64,000 nt of DNA, taken from positions 1,984,001 to 2,048,000 of the forward strand of contig NGZR01000004.1 in NCBI GenBank assembly GCA_002197995.1, read 5' to 3'. This DNA comes from Gaeumannomyces sp. JS-464. Lineage: Eukaryota; Ascomycota; Sordariomycetes; Magnaporthales; Magnaporthaceae. The number at the start of each line of letters is the position of its first letter. The first letter of the stretch is position 1. The notes beneath the pieces were generated by a model that saw only the letters and a program-made list of their open reading frames with translations, was not told the origin of the DNA and ran no database searches. Positions 12,165-23,572 of this stretch are shown one piece after another. A program made the translations under genes and the position numbers.

Positions 12165-13009
12165 TCACTGCACTCCTCTTCCTCTCGCGGCTCCGCGCGT
12201 TCCTCTTGCAGCGCCGAATCCCCTCCCTATCCCAGAGCCTGCCCTCGATGAACCGTAGACGCGGGATGAAGCGGTGCTCGAGCTGCCCCCCCGCGCGTCG
12301 ATGCCCCTCTGGCGACCCTGGTGCCCCTTGCGCCGCGCATGCCGCCCCGAGCAGAGCCCGACGCGGCGCCGGCCTCCCTCTGTCGCTCGGCCTCCTCGGC
12401 GCGCCTGCGAGCCTCCTCCCTGCGGCGCTCCTCCTCGGCAGCCCTGCGCTGGGCGGCCTGCTGGCGCTGCAGCGCCTCAGCCTCGATCGCCTCGATGTCG
12501 TCGGTCGCGCCCTTCCAGTCCGGGTTGAGGATCAGGCGCTGGTTGTGCTCAGTCTGTGACAGTATGCGCGTCCACGTGTTGAGCAGTGCGGATGTGTTGT
12601 CGACGGTTCGGGAGACGGTCTGTAGAGGTGCAGTGCGGGGGGTCGTCAGCCTGCACGCTCAGGAGGAGATGGACGGAAGCAGCCGAGGCATATAAAAACA
12701 GCCTCCTTTGTCTGCATTTTCCGGGGTTCGGTCTGGGGGGTGCGGTGGTGGTGGGACGCACACCATGTTGCCCTTGGCCCTCTCCAGGGTGCCGATTACA
12801 CCCTCAATGACCTCATTGATGTTGCGGACCCCTTCCAGCTCGCGGCGCAGCGCAGCCTCCCGCGCCTCTGCTGCGCCGAAGCGACTGCCGCCCTGGTTGT
12901 TTGAGGGCGTCCGAGGCACGGCCTTTTCGTCGGCGGAGAAGCCCTCATCCTCCACCTCCGCCTTGACCGGCGACGATATTAGGTCGCTTTCGTCGAAGGA
13001 GTCGGGCAT
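12165..13009 (-). CDS. DUO1: DASH complex subunit Duo1
   Basis: Duo1 is a subunit of the fungal DASH/Dam1 ring that couples kinetochores to spindle microtubules. Exon 1 (12764-13009) encodes MPDSFDESDLISSPVKAE and the helix RNINEVIEGVIGTLERAKGNM. Exon 2 (12165-12619) continues with the diagnostic LLNTWTRILSQTEHNQRL and NPDWKGATDDIEAIEAEA, then a long charged coiled coil (EEERRREEARRRAEEAERQRE) and a Gly/Arg/Ser-rich tail. The 144 bp intron has a GTGTGC donor and a CTACAG acceptor. A seven-base C run at 12286-12292 (+ strand) must be one base longer to continue into the SSSTASSRVYGSSRAGSGIG tail. With that correction the protein is about 233 residues and the length is divisible by three. Confidence 0.85.
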
Positions 13010-13753
13010 TGCGGCGCGATTCTAGGGCGGCGAGGGGTGTTTTGTTGGCGGTCCCTGTCTGTGCGGGAGTGTTTTTGTGCCTGCCCGGGTAGCTAGCATG
13101 ACGTGGGGGTGGGGCTTGGTTGGCTAGCCGCCGCTGCAGCCTCTGTCGCGTAACCAACGCGAATTCGACGCGTCGAGTTACATTGGCACGCCCAGCTTTG
13201 GTTGCTTGGTCGCATCGGATAGGTGGGTTGTTATGGGCCCCTAATTATGGGGCGCGAAAATCCGGCATGGGTCGACCTCGTGGCCGCCAGTCGACGTCCC
13301 CCAGCCCAGCCTCTTTCTTCCGTCTGAAGCCCCCAGCCTCCTTTCTTTTATGGTAACCCAACGCCCCAGAATCTAAACCAACTGCCGGGTCCTCCCCCCG
13401 ACAACCCTCCAAAACAATCACCACTCTTGTGCATTGCTTACCTCGACATCGCGAAACGAACGACCATTTTTGTTTTCCCGTATTCCTATACCGTTATCAC
13501 TTCGACAGCCCCTTTTTGGACGTGCGAAACCCGGTTTGTGGTGGGAATTGAAAGGGCGAATTTTGGGTAGCCCGGGAGTGTTCTGGATATCCAGCTCTGG
13601 TCGACGAGATAGGGTTTTGCGCCGATAGCAAACCGTCTGGCGGCGCTCTCCTTGGGCCAATTTTGCATGAGGGAAATCTGACGGTCGTTTGAGGCGTCGA
13701 ATTTTTGGACTTTCCGGGCTATTTGGGTATTTCGGCCCGCCGCCTCGACAGCC
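13010..13753. other. Divergent promoter region (Duo1 / unknown gene)
   Basis: A 744 bp region between two divergent genes, expected to hold both promoters and 5' untranslated regions. It contains pyrimidine-rich stretches on the + strand (about 13300-13500) as usual upstream of fungal starts. No coding signal was found. Confidence 0.55.
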
Positions 13754-15216
13754 ATGGCGACCTTTACCACTACCACCCCATCTCCGCCTCCCACCATCCG
13801 CACACCCGACACCCCGCGATTTGGCTACGGAGATTCTTGGGAACCCTATTCACCTCGCAAGTCGGCGCGCATTTCATCTCAGAGATCATCATCAGCTCGC
13901 ACTCCCTCACCTCAGCCAGCCAAAACATCGCGCCCGAACCCGCGCCCTCCCCGATTCACCATCACCCGATCATCACCATCAAAGGAGAAGTCAAAGGAGA
14001 AGGCGCCAACTGTCAACCCAATGGCCTCACCCGCGACGTCGCCTAGGAAACCGGCGCATCCGTCCAAGCAGACCATGGCACCGCCGGCGCCATCGTCGGA
14101 TGCGCTGACCTCCGAGGGCACTCGCCATGCTGCAACATTCCTGGGTCCTCCTCCAGGCGGAAAGCATGAGTCGCCCTCGGTCCGCGGCAGCACGCGCATC
14201 TCGGCGCAAGCAGGCATGCTGCCCACTCCCTCCAAGACGCCCAGCCGGAAGCACGCAGAGCAGAACGAGGCAAACATCGCAGCCATTGCCCGCAACCTGT
14301 TCCATTCCGAGGACGAGGTCATCCCCAACCCGAAGCAGAAGCGCCCCAAGAAGTACACGGGCATTTCGATGAAGAGCTTCACTGCCGTCGAGGTTGAGGA
14401 GCCTATCCAGATCTTTACCGACTCCCAGGACAGGGTCCCCGAGGTCGACCGCAGCGTCGACAACCCCTTCCAGGCCGGTGACCGCCCTTCGGTTGACGCG
14501 GATCCTATTAGACGTAGGAGCAAGCGCAAGACCGTTGTCGTGCCGGGAGAGGGGCATTCGACCGTGGACGAGGCGATGAACCGTGACGACGGCCTTGTCT
14601 ACGTCTTGTAAGTCTCGATCTTGTTTGCATCTGCAGTCACCTGATTTCGCCTGCTAACTTTCATCACAGCCGCGGCAAGAAGATATTCCGCAAATTCGCG
14701 GACAGGGACGACGAGGACGAAGACCTCCCGGATGACGCCGGGGAGGGAGCCTCGGGAGTCCAGGGCCGTCGCAACATGACGCGCTCGTCAATTAAGCCAA
14801 GGCTCCTCTTCCCGCCGGCGCCCAAGGCCAAGAAGCCTTTGGACTCGGACGTCGAGGACGACGAGGAGGCCGACACAGACATTGAGGACCATGTTCAGAG
14901 CACGGATCAGCAGGATGAGCAGCCCATCACGCCGGCCGAGAACGTCAAGGACAAGGCGCCATCTACGCCCAATGCGCCAAGGTTCGCGCCCTTCTCACCA
15001 CCGAGCACCACCAGCCGCACCACCCGGTCCGCCCAGAAGCAGGCCGACCAGGCGTCCGTGAAGCCCCAGCCACCCATCCGCAAGACCCGTCGCAGTCCCT
15101 TCGACAGCTGGCAGCGTGTCAAGAGCGCCCCGGAGACCAGTGCGCCTCCCAAGTCCAACAAGAGGGCTGGTGATCCACTCCCCTCTGCCGTCAACGCGAA
15201 GCGTTCGCGGTGCTGA
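13754..15216 (+). CDS. Conserved fungal nuclear-type protein, function unknown
   Basis: I do not recognise a named family. The reading is well supported: exon 1 is 13754-14607, and an intron with GTAAGT donor, GCTAAC branch site and CACAG acceptor leads to exon 2 at 14670-15216. Together they give 466 residues without frame breaks. The N-terminal third is Ser/Pro/Thr-rich with many S/T-P sites. A central conserved-looking block (about residues 155-225) contains GMLPTPSKTPSRK, IAAIARNLFHSEDEV and KRPKKYTGISMKSF. The second exon starts FRGKKIFRKFADRDDEDED, continues through an acidic DSDVEDDEEADTDIED stretch and ends in basic NAKRSRC. Clustered CDK-type S/T-P sites, basic patches and acidic tracts suggest a phosphoregulated nuclear protein. 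That role is inference only. Confidence 0.75.
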
Positions 15217-16493
15217 ACCGAACGCAATAGTGACGATGATGGTTCAAGGCGTTTGGCTTATGGTTTTGGTTGAGAACGGATTGCGATGATATGTACCCTA
15301 CTTTTTTCTAATATCTTCTTGTCAGCCAGCTTCGGTTCCTGCTCTTTTCTCTCTCGGCAGGTCAACAACTCGCCGACTTGTCTATGGTTTGACTGGCTGC
15401 TCAGGCAAGGCACCGCATGGAGGAATATGCGATGGCCGTTTGTCTAAGAAGAGCCCCCATTACATACGAGAACGACCCAAAGAGGGTTGGAGGGGTTCTT
15501 TCTAGAGGAGCCTATCCTGGATCATTCTTCGATGTTTTGTTATTGCCGTTTGTTCTTTTTCTTGCTGTTTTTCTCTTTTTTTTTCTCTTCTCTTTTCCAA
15601 GATCAACATCACGAGCATTGAGTGTATGGGGCGTCTATTCATTTCAGAATATGGGAACAAAGAGGCATTGCCAATGGGCATGGTATCTGAACATGTCATT
15701 ACTGTCAGATTGAGTACCTAGGCATGGGCGGTTTGAGGCGTTAGATATGCCGTCAGGTAACTGGTAGATAGCACGAGGCCCGCAGGACTTGGTGGTGCCC
15801 GCGAAGCTCTCAAATCCTAGTGACCTCGTTACAATGGACGCTCCATCGATCAAGTTGTTGTTCGTGAGTTCTACGCAGCACTAACGCCAGCATAGCAACG
15901 ACGTGTCACGCCCCTCACCGGGGCCGGTCCGCCTAAGATTGGGCAGCCATGCTGTCGGTCAGGGGTAGCCAGACCTGCGCGGCTTCTCGTCCGTCCTCAA
16001 CGTCGTGCAGGAAAGACGACACTGGCGGAGTGGAGCCTGAAGAGATACTGTATAGTAAATCGTAGGTAAGGTACCGCTTGGGGATGGCAACCTTGGATGA
16101 CGCTAGACCCGATCTTATAGCGGCTACCCCGCGAGAAAAGCTGCATGGTGGGATAGGGATTGCAAAGAAAGTGGCGGCAGCACGACATCACGATAGGACG
16201 GGACCGACATCGACTGCGACGTCTTGTTGTCTCTTCGACATGCAGAGGGTTCTCTGATTCTGAAACTGTGTCAGGACAGACGCAGAGTCGTGCAGCACCC
16301 AACAAAACCACTGCAGGCCACAATCCAAGGCCAATCGCACTGCGGCCCCTCCAAGCTCCGAGTGCGGAGTGTGCAAGCAAACTCCACAGAGCTTGTTCTG
16401 GCTTTTGCCACGCCAACCACCAGCAAGGAGAGCGCGCGAGAAAAAAAAAAAAAAAAACGTCAGGCCCAGGATCAAGTGCCAGCAGCAGCAGCC
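15217..16493. other. Intergenic region upstream of SurE gene
   Basis: Contains the 3' region of the preceding gene (T-rich, 15530-15600) and the promoter/5' region of the SurE-like gene, ending with a run of about 16 A at 16441-16456. I see no gene. Short open frames here overlap on both strands and lack recognisable domains. Confidence 0.5.
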
Positions 16494-17691
16494 ATGCACA
16501 TCCTGCTCGTCAACGACGACGGCCCGCCAAGCACGCACTCGTCGCCCTATGTGCACACTCTGGTGCGGGCGCTCCAGGCGGCCGGCCACCTGGTCTCGGT
16601 GTGCCTGCCGCACACCCAGCGGTCCTGGATCGGCAAGGCGCACCTGATCGGCCAGACGGTCCGGCCGACCTACTACCGCCCGCCGCCCCTGCCTGCCAAC
16701 CCGGCCGGCCTGATATTCGGCGAGGGCGTGCCCGAGAGCGTCGGCAGCACCCACCGCCATCCCGCCCGGAGGCGGAAGCCGGCTCCGGGCAGCAGCAGTG
16801 GGGGCAGCGGCGGCAGCAGCAGCAGCAGCAACGAAGCCGAGACAGAAGTAGAAGAGTGGGTGCTCGTCGACGGCACGCCGGCCAGCTGCGTGCAGATCGG
16901 GCTGCACCACCTCTTCGCCGACCGCGGGCCCGTCGACCTGGTGCTGAGCGGGCCCAACTACGGGCGCAACACGACGGCGCTGTTCGCGCTGTCGTCGGGC
17001 ACGCTGGGCGGGGCACTCGAGGGCGCCGCGTGCCGCGCAAAGTCGGTCGCCGTCAGCTACGCCTTCTCGACGCGCAACCACGACCCGGACATCGTGGCGG
17101 GCGCGTCGCGGCACGCCGTCCGCGTCGTCGAGGCGCTCGTGCGCCAGTGGCCCCGGGACGGCAGCGTCGACCTGTACAGCGTCAACATCCCGCTCGTCGA
17201 GGGCGTCGAGGAGGGCCGCACGCTCTGGACGGGGATGCTGCAGAACTACTGGGCCGGCGGCGGCTGCTTCACCGCCGTCGAGGGCGCCGCCGACGAGGAC
17301 GAGGAGGAGGAGCGGATCCGCGAGGCGCGGGCGGCGAGGCCCAGGGCGGCGCGGCGAAGCCCGCTGGTGACGGCGCTGCCGGCGACGAGGAAGGCGTCGA
17401 GTATGTCGGCAGGGTACACAAGAATTTCAAGTGGCACCCACGATTTACCGACGTCTACAAGAGCGTAGACGACGCTCCTCCCGGAAACGACGGGTGGGCA
17501 GTCAGAGAGGGCCACACTAGGTGAGTTGATGCTTGCGCGTGTCTCACAGTCGCGAAGACGGCAGAGAATGGATGGCTATCCGTCCGGTCGCAATCTGCTA
17601 ACCACCGTTCTGATTCAACAGTGTCACGCCGCTGAAGGCAAACTTCTGGCACGCGGCCACACACCTGCATGAGAAGGAGCTGCAGCTGTGA
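16494..17691 (+). CDS. SurE-type 5'-nucleotidase/phosphatase module
   Basis: SurE family phosphatases hydrolyse nucleoside monophosphates with a divalent metal bound by the N-terminal Asp-Asp pair. The start MHILLVNDDGP carries this pair. QRSWIGKAHLIG and VDGTPASCVQIGLHHLF follow, then the conserved GPNYGRNTT motif and the family's C-terminal VTPLKANFWHA. A Gly/Ser/Arg-rich insert (about residues 85-115) is unusual. Exon 1 is 16494-17520; the intron (17521-17621, GTGAGT...CAACAG) leads to exon 2. One base appears to be missing in a GC-rich stretch near 17330-17355; the total is then about 365 residues. The stop TGA at 17689-17691 overlaps a strong GTGAGT donor at 17688, so the frame may instead splice into the TTL module downstream, as in yeast Pby1 (see findings). 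Confidence 0.82.
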
Positions 17692-18121
17692 GTGCCTCAT
17701 CAACCCTGAGTGATCTTTATTCCTGGGACAGGAGCGTGGGCAGCATCCCGGCGGGCATGGATAGACACCAGGAACCCCTTTTCCATCACGGGCGGAAGCA
17801 ACAAACCCAGGACCTCGAAAAAAAAGAAAAGCAAACAGTACAGTAAAAACGAGTGGTTCAGCACCACAACAGTCTTAGCATAGAACAGGCCAACTAGACA
17901 CCTGCGCATAGACACCCTCAGACCTATCCTGCTTGCCATCTGCTGCCACGAGTGCTGTGTTGCACTTGTTTGCGCTAGTTCTTACCATTTCGCTCTCCTT
18001 ACGCAGACCACCGCTGGAGCAAGATTCAAAAGACTGTCACCCTTTCACTCCAGGAGGATGGCATTCTTCTCAGGAACCAGAGTCTAGCAAGCTAGAGGAC
18101 GAAGCAGCCTCGAACGTGGCC
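17692..18121 (+). other. SurE-TTL spacer: possible intron plus linker
   Basis: 430 bp between the two modules. If the GTGAGT at 17688 is used, the pyrimidine-rich acceptor ending ACGCAG at 18001-18006 joins in a compatible phase to an open stretch beginning PPLEQDSKDCHPF that runs into the TTL module. If not, this is a short intergenic promoter region. An alternative ATG at 17933 lies in the TTL frame. Confidence 0.4.
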
Positions 18122-19835
18122 ATGGCGATTAGTACTGCCGAGCCCAACAGCAATGACAAAGTCTCACAAGACCAAGCGGGCAAGTTCTACGCGCTGGTCG
18201 CCTACGAGGATCCATACGTTCAGCCCCTGATAACGGAGGCACTTGAGACCGTCCTGCCCAAGGACAGCTACGTCCTGATAAACGCACCGCCGCGTAGCAG
18301 CGACGAAAAGACGAGGTGATTCAGCTGGAGAGCCTCCTACCTAGCCCAGATGCCAAGGTACTGCAGATCACACCCTATGAGGCCATAGATTTTACGTTTG
18401 GGGCTGCCCACGTCGACAGCATGCTCTTCAACAGCTACGTGTTCCGCAAAGCCCTCATCCGCAAGCACTTCCTCTCGGCGACGGTCGAGGCGTGGGTCAC
18501 CAAGCACCCGGACTCTGTGCTGGCGCGCCACTTCAAGCCGGGCACGGCCTTCGAGGTCGACTACGCCGAGTTCCTGGACGACGCACTCGTCGAGGCGTGG
18601 GACCTGCGCGCCAGCCTGGAGCGCAACGAGGCTGTGGCTGCGGACGACGAGCCGTCTCGAGGCGGTGAGAAGGAGTGGTGGATCCTCAAGCCCAGTATGA
18701 GCGACCGCGGTCAGGGCATCAGGCTCTTCAGCACCATGGAGGAGCTGCAGGGCATCTTTGACGAGTGGGACGCAGACCTGCCCGACAGTGACGACGATGA
18801 CGACGACGAAGGGGACGAGGACGAGGCGGGAGAGGCCTCCAGTGGAGGTGCTGGTGATGGTGACTACATTACGACGGCGCACCTACGACACTTTGTGGCT
18901 CAGCCGTACATTCACCCTCCCTGCTGCTGCCGCAGTACGACCATCGCAAGTTCCACATCCGCACCTACGTGGTCTGCGTCGGCAGCCTCAAGGTCTACGT
19001 CTACCGCCGCATGCTGGCACTCTTTGCTGGCAAGGCCTACTCGCCGCCGTCCGCGGGCGCCGCGGACCTGGACGCCCACCTCACCAATACCTGTCTGCAG
19101 CAGCTGCAGCAGCAGCAGCAGCAGCGGGACGACCAAGACGCCGCCAAGGGTGGCTTAGCAGGTGCCACTGCTGAACCCCTAGTGCGGGAGTTTTGGGATC
19201 TGCCCGACACTCTGGGGGTGGGAGGAGGAGGAGGAGCCATTACCAAGGACTCGATATTCACGCAGATCTGCGACGTGACGGGCGCGGCGTTCGAGGCGGC
19301 GGCGCGCGGCATGATGATGCACTTCCAGCCGCTGCCAAACGCGTTCGAGGTGTTTGGCGTCGACTTCCTCGTCGACGCGCGCGGCGGCGCCTGGCTGCTC
19401 GAGGTCAACTCGTTCCCGGACTTCAAGCAGACCGGGGCCGACCTGAGGGGCGTGGTCGCGGGCCTGTGGGAGGGCGTGGTACGCCTCGCCGTCGTCCCAT
19501 TCTTCTCCCCCTCATCCTGCTCCGCGACACCCTCGTCCCTGTCGGCGGCAGTTGGGGGTGGGAAACAGAGCACGGGGGAGGAGGAGGCAGGAGGATCAGA
19601 GGGTGGCGATATGGTGCTTGTGAAGGATATCGATCTGGGCCGGAGGTGGGCCCCTAGCTGTCACCGTGTATGCACCAACAACTCTGCCAATGGACAGGTC
19701 GTCGGTCGTACTGGGTGGGCATGCATCTCGGTTAGGTTATGCTTGATGCCTGAGCTTGTGAGCTTATCGTCTCCTCGTTTTTTTCTTCCTGATTTCATCC
19801 CCAGGCTAGTAGCCCATGTAGGTTCTTGCATATGA
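18122..19835 (+). CDS. Tubulin-tyrosine ligase (TTL) domain protein/module
   Basis: An ATP-grasp ligase of the TTL family, which adds amino acids to protein C-termini (tubulin in animals; the fungal substrate is uncertain). The chosen ATG at 18122 gives MAISTAEPNSN, then KFYALVAYEDPYVQP. Diagnostic motifs are WWILKPSMSDRGQGIRLF (nucleotide binding), FHIRTYVVCVG, the LTNTC-type segment DAHLTNTCLQQ, and FEVFGVDFLVD with WLLEVNSFPDFKQTG (metal-binding Glu/Asn). An acidic insert (DSDDDDDDEGDEDE) and a short polyglutamine lie inside. Two single-base corrections are needed: one A at 18306-18309 and one C at 18919-18921. The conserved part ends near 19650 (KDIDLGRRW); the open frame runs to 19835, and the true end may be earlier. 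The SurE module lies directly upstream on the same strand. Confidence 0.8.
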
Positions 19836-22751
19836 CAAGAGGGTCAGGCGGACATTTGACGTGATTGCGTGCTCGCGCTGCCTGGGGATGCGTGGGACAG
19901 CAGCGGACAGCTGCATCATGGACCCGGGTCTGGAGCGTTCAATTGTACAAAACAGCGAGGCGCGTTGCAGGTGGAGGAGGACTTGGCTCGCAACTATCGA
20001 AATGGAGCTTGGCTCTACTTGATGAGGTGAGACGGCAAAACTGGGCTGTGTCCATTCCATGTACCCCTTCTCTTAACATATTTCCCTACCTAGTTGTCAA
20101 CGTGGCTTCTCCTCGGTCAGCGGGCACAAGAGAGTTCCCGCCGGAGGGGAAAAACAAAAGTCTAACAAGACGCCTGCAGTGGCTGTGATGGCTCGCATTT
20201 GACGTGGGTCACAGAGCGAGCAACACCGGCAGCTTCCTCGACGGAGACCGATAATGAAATCACCACTCTCTCTTGTGCTTCCACACCGCATGGCCGCTTG
20301 CCACCCGGCATGGTCAGGGGGTCCCAACAAGCGTGAGGCCTCGACCACGAACCGGAGCTGCCAAGCAAGGCGAACAGGTTTCCAACCGGCTTTTCCATCA
20401 TCATGAGATTTCCCCAGTGAGGCGGTGTCCTTGGGGCGTCCATCTCGGGAGGGGGGAAACATGGTTCTGCCATGGAAGTTAGCAACCGTGTCAAAGTACA
20501 ACTGCCTTAAAATTAATGACCACCAAATATCTCCGTCTCCCGTCGGCCGTAGGAGCTGCCGTGTTTGGGGCATCCGCGAGACCAAGACCAAGGACAAGGA
20601 CGAGAGCCCCCGTCGACTCGCCAAGACAGCGCGCGCGATGACACAGGCTGCAACGGTCTTGGGCAGGCGAGACGAGCAATAGCGTCCCGCGTCCCCGAAA
20701 AGGCGCTCAGGCTAAGGCTTGCACAGCCCCAATGCCGGATGAGTTTTCACCCTTTCGGGTCGTTCTGGATGGCTGGAAACCCTCCCCGAGGCCGAGAGGC
20801 GCGCCAACCAAACTAATGCCAATGATGGCCCGGCGAGCTTTTGCAGTTGAAAGATCTTCGCACACGTCCTTTTCCCCCTCCCCATTTGCCGCCCGCCCCG
20901 CCGCCGCCGCCCCCGACCGATCTCTTGTTTTCCGCGTCGTTGGTCGTTGGCGATGGGCGAGGGGAATTTTCTTGGGTTTTGCTTGGCGGATCGGGCCACC
21001 GCCTTTTGGGTTGTGATTCGCGCAAATCTGCAAGAGAGTTGCTGCTCAGCCACAATATCTGGGGCCGGACGCTTCGGTGCCAGTTTGTCTTTTAGCGAGT
21101 GGCCACCTTGACGTGCCCTTCGGCAACAAGAGTAAAAAAAGGAAGGCGGTTTCGGTAGAGACTTTTGCGGCCCAATGAAGTTGGCTTTTCCCCCTTGTAG
21201 GCCACATAAGATTGTTTTACTTTGACGCTTCTCTGCACTTTTGGCCTTTCTCTTTCTCCGTCAATTAATTTTTGGTGGGCGTATTCCGCCGCAGAACTTG
21301 CCACCAATCTAGCAGTGAATGCCCACCTTTTGGCACTTGTTTACGTGCATGGCGGGCGATGGGCTCGAGGTAACAGGAGGCATTTTCAGGAGGTCTCTCC
21401 ATTCCGGTCCGGGACAAGGCCGAGATTATCTGCCCTGTGTCCTGATATCGATCGGCCTGCCATTATCGGATAGGCGATGGCGGCGATATAGCCCCAGGGG
21501 TCCGGGGCTCGGGAAACAAGAGGACCCATGCTCTTTGATGGGTTCTGGGATGAGTTGTTCAAGCAGTGGTGCAACCGAAAGCCAGGGATATGCAAACAAG
21601 AATCCGGCCGGCAAGCCCAACGGGCATGGTCTGTGCAGTTCATCTTGTTTTCTTCCACTTCTTCTCGTTCCTTCTTGCGTATTTCCATCGTTATCCAGTC
21701 TGGGTTGAACGCTTTGCAGGAAGCGGGTGAGGCAAGTGTGACAGCATGACGTTTTCAAACTTGCCTGTCTTGGCGACTATGTGGTCGTCAATGTCATGCA
21801 TGCATGGTCTCGCGAGGCAAAGCAAGGCAAAAGCAAGGCAGAAAAAAGCAGCGCAGAAACGGTCTCGCTGTCTCGGACCGTCGCGACTCCGCGGCCTCGG
21901 CTGATAGGCAGACTGAGTAGGCTTAATTGAATCACGAATCGGACTTGACACTCGGCCATGATCGCGTCGCCGCCTGCGACCCGGCAGCGCCAAGTCGAAC
22001 GTCGATCATGGGCGCGGGGACGGGGCCATCTTGAAGGTTTCTGCTCGTTTGGGGCCAAACCGGCGGCTGGCTGAGGCAGCGCCCCGGTTATTGTTTTGTG
22101 TTTCGAACGCTTGGGGTCTGTCCCCCGAGGAACCGAGATGGTGGCTGTCCGAAGCATTCCTCACAAAAGACCATCGTCAGACGTCATTCTGCAGCCAAGC
22201 CCCAGACCAACAAAAAAACGAGACCTGCTGGAGATGCCAGCGTACATGCCCAGAGCTCTTGGCACGCTGGGATCCCGACATGGCAGACCGTTCTTTTGGC
22301 CCCGGGTGTGGTGCGTTTGTACATAGGTGCCTTGTGGTTGTAGGTGTGGGGAAAGCTTGGTGTCTGATGCTAGCAGTTCTCGCCCGTGATCCCCTCATTG
22401 ACGGCCGTCTCAATGTTTTTTTCTCTTCTTTTCTTCTTCGTCTTCCGGCACTCAACGTGCGGGTGACATGTGACGCCACATCAGATGAACACCAGGTCAC
22501 TGTCCGGCAGCCTCGGTACTGGCCCGCTGTCCGTCCGATTCTCCCAGGCATGGGCAAAAGTCAGCAGCACACGGTCTGGCTCGCGCCGAGTCGGTCGAGA
22601 TGGGTCGGTTTGATGAAGGAAATGCTGCAGGCACACAGCGCGATGCGGCACAACCTGCCCTCCTGGATCCAGGGCATATACCTCCCCACCAGAGAGCGGG
22701 TCCTCGCAGCCCGCCAACTCTCGGCCGGCGCGGCTAAACCATTTTGGATCC

Positions 22752-22756
<5 letters not shown>

Positions 22757-22782
<26 letters not shown>
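22757..22782. repeat. T26 homopolymer
   Basis: Uninterrupted run of about 26 T in the gene-poor region, followed by GAGCGCCC. No tRNA-like A or B box was noticed beside it, so I do not link it to the SINE-like element. Confidence 0.9.
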
Positions 22783-23515
22783 GAGCGCCCTTTTTATTGA
22801 TCCCCGATGAGCTTGAGTGAGGTGGTCGTGCGCTTGAAGCAACATATCGTCACCTTCCGTGCTGGGAAGGTTCGGTGCCATGCGACACCATCAGCCTGGA
22901 TCCTGGACGCGATGGGATGGAGACCGTTTGATATCGATACCACCAACAAAGGTCCGGGCTCGACGAAACTGATTGAAACCCCATTACCTCAATATTCCCT
23001 ATCTCTTTTCAAGTAGGGGGGTGCCAATCATAAACTGCTGGGTGTTCCAACCAGGCCGCTATGTGCGATACATGGCAAAGCCGCACAGTCCCTGCGACGT
23101 CGCCGACTCGCGGGAGCACGAGAAACAAAATGCTCTCCACGAAACGCAGCACAGCCACCGCTCCGTCGTGTAATGTGCGGCGACATACTACCACCTAGGC
23201 AGGTAAAGTAGGCTAGAATATTGGGGTTGGGGGTACCTACACACCACCGCGATCGTCGCTCGCAAGGTCGTCGTGACTCTGTGTCTCGGCCCCGCCTCGT
23301 CTTAATGGAAATCGGATACGCTAGCAAACAGCACCTGAGCTTGGGTTAGGTTGGGTTGGGCATTTTCCACGCTGCCACGTTCCCGGCGAGATGCCTGTCC
23401 CGCATGGAGTAGCGAGGCAAGTAGCGTGCTGGCACGGCTGGCTTGGACAACGGGGCAGACATCAGGGGCCTCAATAGCTTCCCTTTACCTGCGCCTTGTC
23501 ACCAGCCACTCGTGA

Positions 23516-23536
23516 TTTTTTTTTTTCTTTCTTTCT

Positions 23537-23572
<36 letters not shown>
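23516..23572. repeat. CTTT tetranucleotide microsatellite
   Basis: T run followed by about ten CTTT units with one CTT interruption. Simple repeat with no associated gene. Confidence 0.95.

Noticed and set aside
22031..22810. A 259-codon open frame in the gene desert
   Set aside because: It reads through a T26 homopolymer as polyphenylalanine, has no domain or homologous feel, and is overlapped by equally long frames on both strands.
23341..23360. TTGGG/TTAGG-like repeats suggesting telomere sequence
   Set aside because: Only a few degenerate units (ttgggttaggttgggttggg) in the middle of a housekeeping region; not a telomeric array.
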